Shown: piece by piece, positions 1 to 7,361 of the stretch
How positions within the stretch are numbered: the stretch's first letter is position 1
How the letters are laid out: every line of letters begins with the position of its first letter
Assembly: GCF_021513255.1 (NCBI RefSeq)
Contig: NZ_CP090977.1
Span: 1,984,001 to 2,048,000, forward strand
DNA: 64,000 nucleotides
Origin: Planococcus sp. 107-1
Lineage (GTDB): Bacteria; Bacillota; Bacilli; Bacillales_A; Planococcaceae
Reading direction: 5' to 3'
The notes under the pieces: model-generated
The model's input: only the letters and a program-made list of their open reading frames with translations
Told to the model about the DNA's origin: nothing
Databases searched by the model: none
Program-made: the position numbers and the translations under genes

Positions 1-295
1 ACTTTTTCTCCAAGTCGTCCCACGCCTGTTCGGCATCGACTTTGCGCTTGGACAATACGAAGTTCTCATCTTCGACTTTTGTGATGACCAATTCCAGTTC
101 ATCACCTACTTGTACTGAATCTGATGCTTTTTCAATGTGGAGGCTCGACAATTCGCTAATCGGTATAACCCCATCAAAAGGTGCTCCTTCGATTGTCACG
201 GTTACTGCTTTTTCTTCGATTTTAGCAACTATACCTTTTACATGACTTCCGACTTGGAAATCACTGTTTTCCATCATATTCATTTCCTCAGACAT
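1..295 (-). CDS. rpsA: 30S ribosomal protein S1 homologue (5' part; runs off the window)
   Basis: The visible N-terminal part (about 98 residues) starts MSEEMNMMENSDFQVGS and continues into an S1 RNA-binding fold (GSHVKGIVAKIEEKAVTV ... GVIPISELS ... VGDELELVITKVED ... LSKRKVDAEQAW). This is the repeated OB-fold of ribosomal protein S1, known as YpfD in Bacillus. The ATG is preceded by a GGAGGG ribosome binding site around 302-308. The rest of the gene lies beyond the left edge. S1-type proteins bind mRNA on the 30S subunit. In Bacilli the protein is smaller than in E. coli and its exact role is less settled. The order cmk-plsC-rpsA on one strand matches the Bacillus backbone, which supports the call. 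Confidence 0.9.
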   Translation of the reverse strand, partial: MSEEMNMMENSDFQVGSHVKGIVAKIEEKAVTVTIEGAPFDGVIPISELSSLHIEKASDSVQVGDELELVITKVEDENFVLSKRKVDAEQAWDDLEKK

Positions 296-363
296 AAGTA
301 GCCCTCCTTCACAAACTATCCACTTCCTATTTTATTCGAATTCTCTAATAAAAACAAAAATAA

Positions 364-951
364 TCACTTATTTTTACTGTATTCATTCAGAATATCTTGG
401 ATGCTTGCCATAATCACTTCGGTCACTTCATCAGCAGAAGCTTTTCTCTCCCGAAATGGAGCCATTTGAATCGGATCACCGTAGACCACTTTCACTTTTC
501 TAAACGTTTTATAGGGGCCGATAATCGCACACGGCATCACGTCCGCCTCGCCTCTCAAGGCAAAGAAACCGCCGCTCAAGCCTTTTTTCAAAACTCCGTC
601 AGTTGACCGGGTGCCTTCCGGAAAAAGGCCGACCACTTCTCCGCTTTTCAGCACTTTTAATGCTGTCCGCATCGCTTCCCGGTCGCTCATTCCGCGCTTC
701 ACAGGAAAAGCATTTACTTTCGGCAAAATGCCGCCGAGCACCGGCAGCTTAAATAATTCTTCCTTAGCCATGAAATGGACAGTTCGTGGAGCTGTCATGC
801 CAACGACCGGCGGATCCAGTGCATGAATATGATTCGAGCAAAGCAGGATTCCACCTTCTTTAGGGAATTTTTCAGCACCGATCACTTCAAATCGGTACAG
901 AGGAGTTAATGCTGTTTTAACCAATGCTTTACCAAATGCATATAAGTTCAC
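364..951 (-). CDS. plsC: 1-acyl-sn-glycerol-3-phosphate acyltransferase
   Basis: A 195-residue PlsC-type membrane-associated acyltransferase that should transfer an acyl group to lysophosphatidic acid to make phosphatidic acid. The acceptor motif H-x4-D is seen at residues 41-46 (NHIHALDPP) and the phosphate-binding block FPEGTRS at 110-116. The length is normal for short Gram-positive PlsC proteins. It ends 68 bp before the rpsA start and begins one base after the stop of cmk, so cmk-plsC-rpsA is probably one transcript. There are no abnormal features. Family-level confidence is high; acyl-donor preference cannot be read from sequence. Confidence 0.92.
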   Translation of the reverse strand: MNLYAFGKALVKTALTPLYRFEVIGAEKFPKEGGILLCSNHIHALDPPVVGMTAPRTVHFMAKEELFKLPVLGGILPKVNAFPVKRGMSDREAMRTALKVLKSGEVVGLFPEGTRSTDGVLKKGLSGGFFALRGEADVMPCAIIGPYKTFRKVKVVYGDPIQMAPFRERKASADEVTEVIMASIQDILNEYSKNK

Positions 952-952
952 T

Positions 953-1627
953 TTAACTCAACCTTTCTTCTGCCAGTTTCAATATTTCTGAAGCCGCTTC
1001 TTGTATCGTTAACGTGGTAGTATCCAAGAAAATAGCATCTTCCGCTTTTTTCAAAGGCGCCACTTCACGTTCGCTGTCCATTTTATCGCGTTTGGCAATT
1101 TCAGCCTGAAGCTCATGAAGCGGCGTTTCGATTCCGCGCGTTTTGTTTTCCTTGAATCTTCTCGCTGCACGTTCTTCTACACTTGCTGACATGAAGATTT
1201 TCAGCGGAGCATTTGGCAGCACGTGTGTGCCGATATCACGGCCGTCCATTACGACACCGCGCCCTTCAGCCAATTGCTGTTGCAACTCAACCATGCGCTC
1301 ACGTACAAGCCCGTGTGCAGACATCTGCGATACGGCTTGTGTCACAACTTGTGTCCGGATTTCTTCCGTCACATTTTTTCGATCTAAAAATACTAGCTGT
1401 CCGTTCGTTGAAGGCTGAAGATCAATTGCCGTTTCTAAAAGCAAAGCCCCCGCCTCTTCATTGCTCGAAAGATCAATCCCTTGATTGATCGCTTTCAGCG
1501 TAATCGCACGGTACATCGCTCCCGTATCAATATATATATAACCTAATTTCTCTGCCACAATTTTAGCAATCGTACTTTTTCCTGCCGCCGCAGGTCCGTC
1601 GATCGCAATTTGTATCGGTTTAGCCAA
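953..1627 (-). CDS. cmk: (d)CMP kinase
   Basis: Cytidylate kinase phosphorylates CMP and dCMP with ATP in pyrimidine nucleotide supply. The P-loop GPAAAGKST is at residues 11-19, and the body carries the family's GRDIGTHVLPNAPLKIFM and RFKENKTRG segments, typical of the CMP-kinase insert and lid. The start chosen is TTG at 1627 because GAGGTG lies six bases upstream; this gives 224 residues, the normal family length. A GTG three codons upstream (1636) is possible but sits inside that ribosome binding site. It is followed after one base by plsC. The B. subtilis sporulation/germination genes that lie upstream of cmk in that species are absent here. Confidence 0.93.
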   Translation of the reverse strand: MAKPIQIAIDGPAAAGKSTIAKIVAEKLGYIYIDTGAMYRAITLKAINQGIDLSSNEEAGALLLETAIDLQPSTNGQLVFLDRKNVTEEIRTQVVTQAVSQMSAHGLVRERMVELQQQLAEGRGVVMDGRDIGTHVLPNAPLKIFMSASVEERAARRFKENKTRGIETPLHELQAEIAKRDKMDSEREVAPLKKAEDAIFLDTTTLTIQEAASEILKLAEERLS

Positions 1628-1668
1628 AACAGTCACCTCATCATATGTATTCGATTTATTTTAACATA

Positions 1669-1789
1669 GAAAAGCGAAGGCGCCTATCCAGCACCGACAA
1701 GCGCTGGAGGACTTTCAGGAAATGGCGCTTTTTGCCATTAACTGAAAGTCCGAAGCGTCTCGAGGGGCTAGGCCGCCTGAGTCTAGACA
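1669..1789 (+). repeat. Intergenic repeat, diverged copy
   Basis: About 121 bp starting GAAAAGCGAAGGCGCC and ending GAGTCTAGACA, with the same head and tail consensus as the tandem pair that follows at once. The interior (ACTTTCAGGAAATGGCGC ... GCCATTAACTGAAAGT) is itself an inverted repeat, so a transcript would fold into a long hairpin. The interior differs from the 1793/1915 copies and looks more like the copy at 56418. No credible coding sequence was found in it. Confidence 0.7.
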
Positions 1790-1792
1790 GAT

Positions 1793-1913
1793 GAAAAGCG
1801 CAAGTGCCCGTGTAGATTCGACGAGCATAAGACAATCGCTCGAAGCGGCGTCTCTTCAGCCGCACAGAGGGATTGGCTTATGACCTAGAGAATCTGGGCG
1901 CTGGAGCTAGACA
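1793..1913 (+). repeat. Intergenic repeat, tandem copy 1
   Basis: A 121-bp unit beginning GAAAAGCGCAAGTGCCCG and ending GGGCGCTGGAGCTAGACA. GTGCCC near the head pairs with GGGCGC near the tail, so the unit can form a closed stem. It is repeated with a period of 122 bp by the next copy; I count two substitutions between them. The stretch 1637-2075 between cmk and prsW consists of these repeats and otherwise holds nothing I can support. Confidence 0.85.
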
Positions 1914-1914
1914 A

Positions 1915-2035
1915 GAAAAGCGCAAGTGCCCGTGTAGATTCGACGAGCATAAGTCAATCGCTCGAAGGGGCGTCTCTTCAGCCGCACAGAGGGATTGGCT
2001 TATGACCTAGAGAATCTGGGCGCTGGAGCTAGACA
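1915..2035 (+). repeat. Intergenic repeat, tandem copy 2
   Basis: Second unit of the 122-bp-period tandem repeat, nearly identical to 1793-1913. It is followed at 2037 by a truncated third head (GAAAAGCGCTAGCG) that fades into unique sequence. The near identity of the two units points to a recent duplication or to a collapsed or expanded assembly. Confidence 0.85.
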
Positions 2036-2077
2036 AGAAAAGCGCTAGCGTTTATCTCAGCCACATAACCTTCCAAA

Positions 2078-2119
2078 GAAAATAAAAAAATCGCCGCATC
2101 CGAATTTAAGGATGCAGCG
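2078..2119 (-). terminator. Rho-independent terminator of prsW
   Basis: On the minus strand a 10-bp stem (CGCTGCATCC / GGATGCGGCG, one wobble pair) is followed by a T-rich run. The stop codon of prsW lies in the loop. Confidence 0.85.
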
Positions 2120-2786
2120 AAGTATGGTCGTGATAATGCGTCAAAGACAGTTGATGCGCTTGCTTGACTTTCCGAAGGCCGAACCACCAAAGGAACAGCA
2201 TGAACGGAATGACTCCATACGACCAACTTGTATTCGAATACAAGATCGAATTATAAAGAATGTGGAGCACCAAGGAAGCCAATAAACTCCAGAAAAGCCA
2301 TTTGCGGCCATCATTAGAATTTGTAAATTTTGCTCTTCCTAAATAATAACCCATTACTACTCCAAATAGTGCATGGCTTGAAACCGGAAGGAAAGCCCGG
2401 ATAAAAGCTGTCTGTAGTCCGAATTCCAATAGGTAGAGCACATTTTCAACCGTCGCGAACCCAAGAGACACACTTGCCCCGTAAAGAATTCCGTCATAGG
2501 GGTCTTCAAAATCAATATGCCGATAAACTGCGATAATCAATACCAGCCATTTAAAAAACTCTTCTACAGTACTTGCAAAAAGAACATTTTGAGCAAACAA
2601 ATGGTTAAAAACGCCTTCAGTCTGGAAAACGTATTGGATAAACATGATTGGAAAAGTTAAGACCGCCCCGTAAATAAAGCAATTCAGCAAGAGCCTTGAA
2701 GGCTCACTCGAAAATTGATCGCGAAGGTAAAAATAACTAAACAAAGCTAAACTGGGAGCAATTGCAACTGTCAGTAAAATAATCAT
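2106..2786 (-). CDS. prsW: PrsW-type intramembrane protease
   Basis: A 226-residue polytopic membrane protein. The family's diagnostic Glu-Glu lies in VEEFFKW (residues 74-80) in one membrane segment and a conserved His in SHALFG (about 138) in another; both are expected catalytic residues of this metalloprotease-like family. In B. subtilis PrsW performs site-1 cleavage of the anti-sigma factor RsiW. Its anti-sigma target here is unknown. An ECF sigma/anti-sigma pair (sigX/rsiX) lies 9 kb away in this window. Position between cmk and ypdA matches the Bacillus order. Hydrophobic segments run almost end to end and no signal peptide is needed. Confidence 0.88.
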   Translation of the reverse strand: MIILLTVAIAPSLALFSYFYLRDQFSSEPSRLLLNCFIYGAVLTFPIMFIQYVFQTEGVFNHLFAQNVLFASTVEEFFKWLVLIIAVYRHIDFEDPYDGILYGASVSLGFATVENVLYLLEFGLQTAFIRAFLPVSSHALFGVVMGYYLGRAKFTNSNDGRKWLFWSLLASLVLHILYNSILYSNTSWSYGVIPFMLFLWWFGLRKVKQAHQLSLTHYHDHTSLHP

Positions 2787-2867
2787 ACGCCTGCTCCTTT
2801 GCTTAGAGTCTCTTTAGTATAACACGATTCACTGGAAAATTTTAGCCGAATCTGCCCTAATTGAAAT

Positions 2868-3836
2868 TCAATAAGTAAAGCTATTGATATCTATTTCTTT
2901 CTTCTCAGACAGCATTACCGCTAATTTAATTCTTGCTTTTTTACTGTCGTAATCACTTCCCAAAAGAACGCCTTTCAGCAGCAAGTCATGTGCACTGCCC
3001 GGATAGCCATAACTCGGATAAGCATTTCCTTCTTCGGCACTCGTTGTTAATACTACTGTTACGCCTTTTTTCACAGCACGTTCTATCGCATCAACCATAT
3101 GCGGCGATACTTGTCCTCTGCCTGCCGCTTCCAGAATAATCCCCTCAGAACCGCTTTCTACCAATAAATCAACCAGACGGCCGTCTTGTCCGGAATAGCA
3201 TTTTACAATATCCACCTTCGGAAGAACTCCGTTTAAGGAATGGACTTCGCGTGAAATCGGCTTTTGATAAACACTCACAACATCATTGTCAATTATCCCT
3301 AAATAGCCGTGTCCGAAAGAGTCGAATCCTTGAAGGTTGCTCGAATGGACTTTTTTAACATATTTTGCTGAATAGATCCGTTCATTAAAGACGACCACTG
3401 TTCCGACGCCGCGCAAAGTTTCATCGACTGACACGTAAATGGAATTCCGCAGATTCGAATAGACATCTGTTCCGACGTCATCCGGTGAACGCTGCGAACC
3501 CGTTACAACGACCGAACGTTCATCGTCCACTGTCAAATCCAAGAAGTAAGAGGTCTCTTCTAATGTATCTGTACCGTGCGTGACAACTACCCCATCCACA
3601 TTTTCATCTTGCAGTTCTTTATCGATCGCTTGTTTAATTATTTCCATTTCCTCAAAGCCGATATGCATGCTCGGCAATTGAAAAATATCGATTACATTCA
3701 CTTCAATTTCTTCCGGCAACTGGCATAATGCCGCTAGTTCTCTACCGGATATTGCGCCGGACTTCAACAAGCCTTTCGAAATTTCCTTACTTGCGATTGT
3801 TCCCCCTGTAGTGATCAAAGAAACTTTTTTATTCAT
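2868..3836 (-). CDS. ansA: Type I L-asparaginase
   Basis: A cytoplasmic 322-residue asparaginase hydrolysing L-asparagine to aspartate and ammonia. The first nucleophile motif TTGGTIAS is at residues 9-16 and the second catalytic motif HGTDTLEET at 87-95, both complete. No signal peptide is visible, in line with a type I, AnsA-like enzyme. The ATG is preceded by AGGGTG with suitable spacing. It lies alone between prsW and ypdA. The intergenic stretch to ypdA holds a hairpin terminator belonging to ypdA. The family call is firm; the paralogue name is by length and lack of a leader. Confidence 0.9.
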   Translation of the reverse strand: MNKKVSLITTGGTIASKEISKGLLKSGAISGRELAALCQLPEEIEVNVIDIFQLPSMHIGFEEMEIIKQAIDKELQDENVDGVVVTHGTDTLEETSYFLDLTVDDERSVVVTGSQRSPDDVGTDVYSNLRNSIYVSVDETLRGVGTVVVFNERIYSAKYVKKVHSSNLQGFDSFGHGYLGIIDNDVVSVYQKPISREVHSLNGVLPKVDIVKCYSGQDGRLVDLLVESGSEGIILEAAGRGQVSPHMVDAIERAVKKGVTVVLTTSAEEGNAYPSYGYPGSAHDLLLKGVLLGSDYDSKKARIKLAVMLSEKKEIDINSFTY

Positions 3837-3910
3837 CGTATATACACCCTTTCCCCCCTATATTTTACACTATTCCAGATGCCAAAAAAGGCTTTCTTCG
3901 TGAAATAAAT

Positions 3911-3941
3911 AGAAAAAGGTTCTGGAAAATTCCAGAACCTT
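3911..3941 (-). terminator. Terminator downstream of ypdA
   Basis: A perfect 11-bp stem AAGGTTCTGGA / TCCAGAACCTT with a 4-base loop, followed on the minus strand by a short T run. Confidence 0.85.
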
Positions 3942-3976
3942 AAAGCTCATCCCAAATTTAAGTAGCAAAGAAAGTT

Positions 3977-4954
3977 TTAAATGAGGTTTTCTTTTCTCGC
4001 AATGGACTCGGCAATCTGATCGCCGTGGAATCGCCCGTTTTCAATAAAGATTTCATTGGCATTATTGCCAGCTGCAATGACACCTGCGATATAGAGATCT
4101 GCCACACCGGTTTCAAATGTTTCTTCGTTGATTTCCGGGCGGCCCGTTGCCCCGTCAATTGTAATGCCGAGTTTCGTCAAAAATTCATGATCCGGATGAT
4201 AGCCGATCATCGCAAAAACGAAGTCGTTTGGAATCACTTCTTTTTGGTCGTTTACTGTAAGCTCGACTTCCGTTTCTGAGATTCGGTCCACAATCGAATC
4301 AAATAGCATCGTAATTTCGCCTTTGCGTACTAAACTATCGAATTCAGGCAAGATCCAAGGCTTGATGCTTTTCGAGTAACTGGTCCCGTGATAAGACACC
4401 GTAACGTGGCTGCCCGCTTTGTGCAGTTCAAGCGCCGCGTCAACGGCAGAGTTTTTGCCCCCGATCACCAGCACGTTTTGGTCAAAATACGGATGGCCTT
4501 CTTTGAAATAATGCATGACTTTCGGCAACGCTGCCCCTTCTACGTCCAGTTGGTTCGGCTGGTCATAATAGCCTGTAGCGGCAATGACATATTTCGCTTC
4601 GTAAACACCTTTCGTGGTTTCCACTTTAAAGAGCCCATCTTTAGTAACGCCCAGCACTTTCTCAAAGGGGCGGACATCAATGCCACTTCGTTTTACAACT
4701 TCCCGGTAATAGACCAGTGCCTGGTTGCGCTTCGCTTTTCGGTCCTCCGTGATAAACGGAATATCGCCGATTGAAAGTTTTTCGCTGGAACTAAAAAAAG
4801 TCTGATGGGTCGGATAATGATAAATGGCATTGACAATATTGCCCTTTTCAATGACCACCGGCTGCAATCCGATTTTTTGTATCGCAATAGCTGCAGCGAG
4901 CCCGCAAGGACCTCCACCAATAATTACAACATCTTTCGTTTCCACATCTAACAT
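3977..4954 (-). CDS. ypdA: YpdA-family bacillithiol disulfide reductase (FAD/NADPH)
   Basis: A 325-residue two-dinucleotide-binding flavoprotein. The FAD site GGGPCGLAAA begins at residue 13 and the NADPH site IGGKNSAVDAALEL at about 163; the C-terminal AGVIAAGNNANEIFIENGR closes the FAD site. These match YpdA, which in Firmicutes reduces oxidised bacillithiol with NADPH. The Cys in GGGPCG is the one thought to be catalytic in this family. Nine bases separate its start from the upstream metallophosphoesterase stop, so the two are probably co-transcribed. Order prsW-ypdA-ypbG is as in Bacillus. Confidence 0.9.
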   Translation of the reverse strand: MLDVETKDVVIIGGGPCGLAAAIAIQKIGLQPVVIEKGNIVNAIYHYPTHQTFFSSSEKLSIGDIPFITEDRKAKRNQALVYYREVVKRSGIDVRPFEKVLGVTKDGLFKVETTKGVYEAKYVIAATGYYDQPNQLDVEGAALPKVMHYFKEGHPYFDQNVLVIGGKNSAVDAALELHKAGSHVTVSYHGTSYSKSIKPWILPEFDSLVRKGEITMLFDSIVDRISETEVELTVNDQKEVIPNDFVFAMIGYHPDHEFLTKLGITIDGATGRPEINEETFETGVADLYIAGVIAAGNNANEIFIENGRFHGDQIAESIARKENLI

Positions 4955-4963
4955 CTCCCGAAT

Positions 4964-5728
4964 TTAAATCAATTTGGTGCTTTCTTTTGGTTTAATGGTC
5001 AATAAATGATATTCAGCTTCCGCCCCTAAACGCAGCGGCAGATGGGTCGTACCATAGCCATTGCTGACAAGCCGGTAAACCCCGTCTTCTTCTGTAAGGC
5101 TGCCTTTTTTATAGAGTCCCCACTTCCCGAGCCGGATCTGACCGCCATGTGTATGGCCGGCTAGCATGAAGTCTACTGGATAATCCGCCTTCACCCGCGG
5201 AAAAATGAAAGGCGTGTGCGAAACAAAAATGACCGTGTCATCAGGATCCACATTCTCAAAGCTTGAATCCAATGGGTTTTCCCTAAAAGCGAAATAGTCC
5301 AAGCCCACTAATTTAAGTCGGCTATTTCCAAAAAGCGGGACCGCTTCATTTTCCAGCAACCGCACATGATAACGCTCGAATAAGCTTCTCAACTCTGTTT
5401 CATCGACTTCCCGGTCATTATTGCCCCATATGAAATATACCGGTGCAAGAGAGCTTAAAACCTTTAGATTATGTTCCACTTTTTTTAAAGGTACTCCTTT
5501 TTCAGCGATATCGCCACCGATGACAATAAGATCGACAGGAAAATCAATCATCTTTTCAGAAAGGACCCGATGATGAATATCTGAAATAAAAACCATTTCA
5601 AACGGTTTGAACGGCTGTTTTGCTTTCAGGTAAAGAGTTTGTCGCTTTAAGGTATGGACATGGGCGTTCCTGAACATAAAAAGAAGCAGCCCCATAGCCG
5701 CCAACCCGAATTTCAAAATCAGTTTCAC
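4964..5728 (-). CDS. ypbG: Membrane-anchored metallophosphoesterase (YpbG-like)
   Basis: A 254-residue calcineurin-like phosphoesterase with an N-terminal hydrophobic anchor (about residues 4-20). The metal ligands are seen in order: SDIHH (50-52), GGDIAEKG (71-78), GNND (102-105, with Asn where GNHD is usual), SHTPF and AGHTHGGQIRLG. The active site should face the outside if the anchor is a signal anchor. It is placed just upstream of ypdA on the same strand, as in Bacillus. Substrate is unknown. The GNND variant is worth noting because the His in GNHD normally contributes to metal and substrate binding. Confidence 0.83.
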   Translation of the reverse strand: MKLILKFGLAAMGLLLFMFRNAHVHTLKRQTLYLKAKQPFKPFEMVFISDIHHRVLSEKMIDFPVDLIVIGGDIAEKGVPLKKVEHNLKVLSSLAPVYFIWGNNDREVDETELRSLFERYHVRLLENEAVPLFGNSRLKLVGLDYFAFRENPLDSSFENVDPDDTVIFVSHTPFIFPRVKADYPVDFMLAGHTHGGQIRLGKWGLYKKGSLTEEDGVYRLVSNGYGTTHLPLRLGAEAEYHLLTIKPKESTKLI

Positions 5729-5750
5729 TTAAAGAATCCTTTCTAATCAA

Positions 5751-5787
5751 TAAAGAGGCACAAGCAAAGCTCTGCTTCCGCCTCTTT
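5751..5787 (-). terminator. Terminator downstream of the CBS/ACT gene
   Basis: Stem AAAGAGGC / GCCTCTTT with an inner AGCA/TGCT stem and a modest T-rich tail on the minus strand. Confidence 0.65.
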
Positions 5788-5805
5788 AACTATTATTTTA
5801 TAAGA

Positions 5806-6435
5806 TCAATCTTCTGAAACATCGAGTACCCGGAATCCGGATTTCTCCAACTCTTTTCTAAATTTATCGACATTGTCTTTTTTGCGTACTTTTAAAACGA
5901 TCCGGCGGACCAATTTGTCCGTTTCATCAAATGTCACTAATGAAATAACCGACTCTTTGTGTTTTTCAATGATTTCGCCGAGACGGCCAATTCGGCCTTC
6001 TGACTCAACAGACGTGAAAGTGATGCGGACGCCTTCTTTGTTCATGCCGAATGCACTTTGCAATTGGTTCATAATATCAAAACGTGTAACGATTCCTAGA
6101 AATTCTGATTTTTCGACTACCGCAATAATCGGAAAATCATTCAATTCAAGGATCGCTTTTTCGTAGACATCATCTATTCCTAAATAAACGTCCTGATTAA
6201 CGACAACGTCGCTGACTTTAGCTGTTTTAATAAATTCTTCCTTCGTCTTCCCTGAGTGGAAAAATGCACGGTAAGCATGGTACCACGTAAAGATTCCCTT
6301 ATATTCTACTCCATCTATGACCGGAAGTGCATCTATTGTATGCTTTTCGAGCAAATCCATTCCTTTTTCAATGGAATCATCCATTGTCACTGTAATACAT
6401 TTCTCTCTTTTGACCATTACGCTTTTCACAAACAT
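5806..6435 (-). CDS. CBS-pair protein with C-terminal ACT-like domain
   Basis: A soluble 209-residue protein. Residues about 5-130 form two CBS motifs (FVKSVMVKREKCITVTMDDS ... DALPVIDG ... DFPIIAVVEKSEFLGIVTRFDIMNQL), which usually bind adenosine-containing ligands. The last 70 residues (VRITFTSVESEGRIGRLGEI onward) have the pattern of an ACT domain. The layout resembles AcuB-like regulators, but there is no acu operon nearby and I do not assign a function. ATG at 6435 is chosen because AGAGGTG sits six bases upstream; a GTG three codons earlier is less likely. It is monocistronic by its own terminator. Confidence 0.75.
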   Translation of the reverse strand: MFVKSVMVKREKCITVTMDDSIEKGMDLLEKHTIDALPVIDGVEYKGIFTWYHAYRAFFHSGKTKEEFIKTAKVSDVVVNQDVYLGIDDVYEKAILELNDFPIIAVVEKSEFLGIVTRFDIMNQLQSAFGMNKEGVRITFTSVESEGRIGRLGEIIEKHKESVISLVTFDETDKLVRRIVLKVRKKDNVDKFRKELEKSGFRVLDVSED

Positions 6436-6508
6436 GCAGTTCACCTCTACTTTAGATTCTTTTCTCTCTTTGACTGTATTTCGACGTGTACCGCTAGAAT
6501 TCCTTTTT

Positions 6509-7282
6509 TTATGGCAAGACTAAAGTTTGGCCAACACTGATCTCGTTCGAAGGCAATCCATTTGCCTGCTTAATTTTCTCTACTCCCGCGCTGGCTCCGG
6601 CTGCTCCGTAAGTATTTACAGCTATGCGGTATAAAGTTTCGCCTGCTTGAACGGTATGGGATTTAGAAGATGCTGGCGGCGTTGGCTTTTGAGCTGCTTC
6701 TTTTTCTGCCTGGGCTTTTGCAGCTGCTTCAGCTTGCGCTCTTGCTGCAGCCTCTTTTTCAGCCTGCACTCTTGCTGCCGCTTCTTTTTCTGCTTGCGCT
6801 TTCGCCGCTGCCTCTTTTTCCGCTTGGGCTTTCGCCGCCGCTTCTTTTTCAGCCTGCGCTTTCGCCGCTGCTTCTTTCTCCGCTTGCGCTTTCGCTGCCG
6901 CTTCTTTTTCAGCCTTTGCTTTCGCCGCTGCTTCTTTTTCTGCCTGCTCGTCAGCAGCCGAAGTTTCATCCTGTTCTTCATCTTCACCAGGAATCGCAGC
7001 AGTATCCGGCGAAGCCGATCCTGATTCAACACTTACTTCGTTCGCAGTTTCATCCGTCGGCAATGTATCATCGGGTTCAAATAAGAAGGCCACATAAAAC
7101 AGGATGGTAACAGGGATTAAAATGAAGATGAAAAATAAAGCCGGCAATAACATATTCTTGGTTTTCTTCGGTTTTTCTTTGACTGCATTCCGCTGCGCTC
7201 TTCTTGAAGGAGCGGAGCCTCGTTCTACGGCAATTTCCTGTCGGTCTTTTTCAACTGATTCACGATAATTCTGTTTTCCCAT
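6509..7282 (-). CDS. ypbE: LysM-domain membrane protein with decapeptide repeats (YpbE-like)
   Basis: A 257-residue protein: basic cytoplasmic N-terminus (1-43), one transmembrane segment (44-68), acidic stretch (70-113), a long Ala/Glu/Lys repeat (114-198) and a C-terminal LysM domain (209-256, [18 protein letters not shown] ... VGQTLVLP) that should bind peptidoglycan. The repeat is mostly [10 protein letters not shown] units, predicted to be a helical stalk spanning the wall. The context (upstream of ypbG, downstream of recQ-ypbB) matches B. subtilis YpbE, also a LysM protein. Its repeat number could vary between strains. Function is not established. Confidence 0.8.
   Translation of the reverse strand: MGKQNYRESVEKDRQEIAVERGSAPSRRAQRNAVKEKPKKTKNMLLPALFFIFILIPVTILFYVAFLFEPDDTLPTDETANEVSVESGSASPDTAAIPGEDEEQDETSAADEQAEKEAAAKAKAEKEAAAKAQAEKEAAAKAQAEKEAAAKAQAEKEAAAKAQAEKEAAARVQAEKEAAARAQAEAAAKAQAEKEAAQKPTPPASSKSHTVQAGETLYRIAVNTYGAAGASAGVEKIKQANGLPSNEISVGQTLVLP
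6689..6943 (-). repeat. 30-bp tandem coding repeat in ypbE
   Basis: About seven near-perfect 30-bp units plus degenerate ends encode [10 protein letters not shown] decapeptides. Codon choice varies little between units, so the DNA itself is repetitive and prone to slippage. Long open frames on the other strand and in other frames here are by-products of the repeat. Confidence 0.85.
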
Positions 7283-7361
7283 AGTAGACTACCCCTATCT
7301 TAACTAATATCTTTATTATGCCGAAAAATATCCAGTTTGTAAATGAGGCTTCCATAGTTTG

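Noticed and set aside
1656-1865. Open frames inside the 1669-2035 repeats
   Set aside because: Arg/Ser/Leu-rich products of repeat sequence with no ribosome binding site or conserved pattern.
1793-2035. CRISPR array or other tandem array
   Set aside because: Only two full units, 121 bp long with no short repeat-spacer structure and no cas genes in the window.
6622-7110. Long frames on both strands within ypbE
   Set aside because: By-products of the 30-bp coding repeat; composition is extreme (RRKKK or LLL runs).
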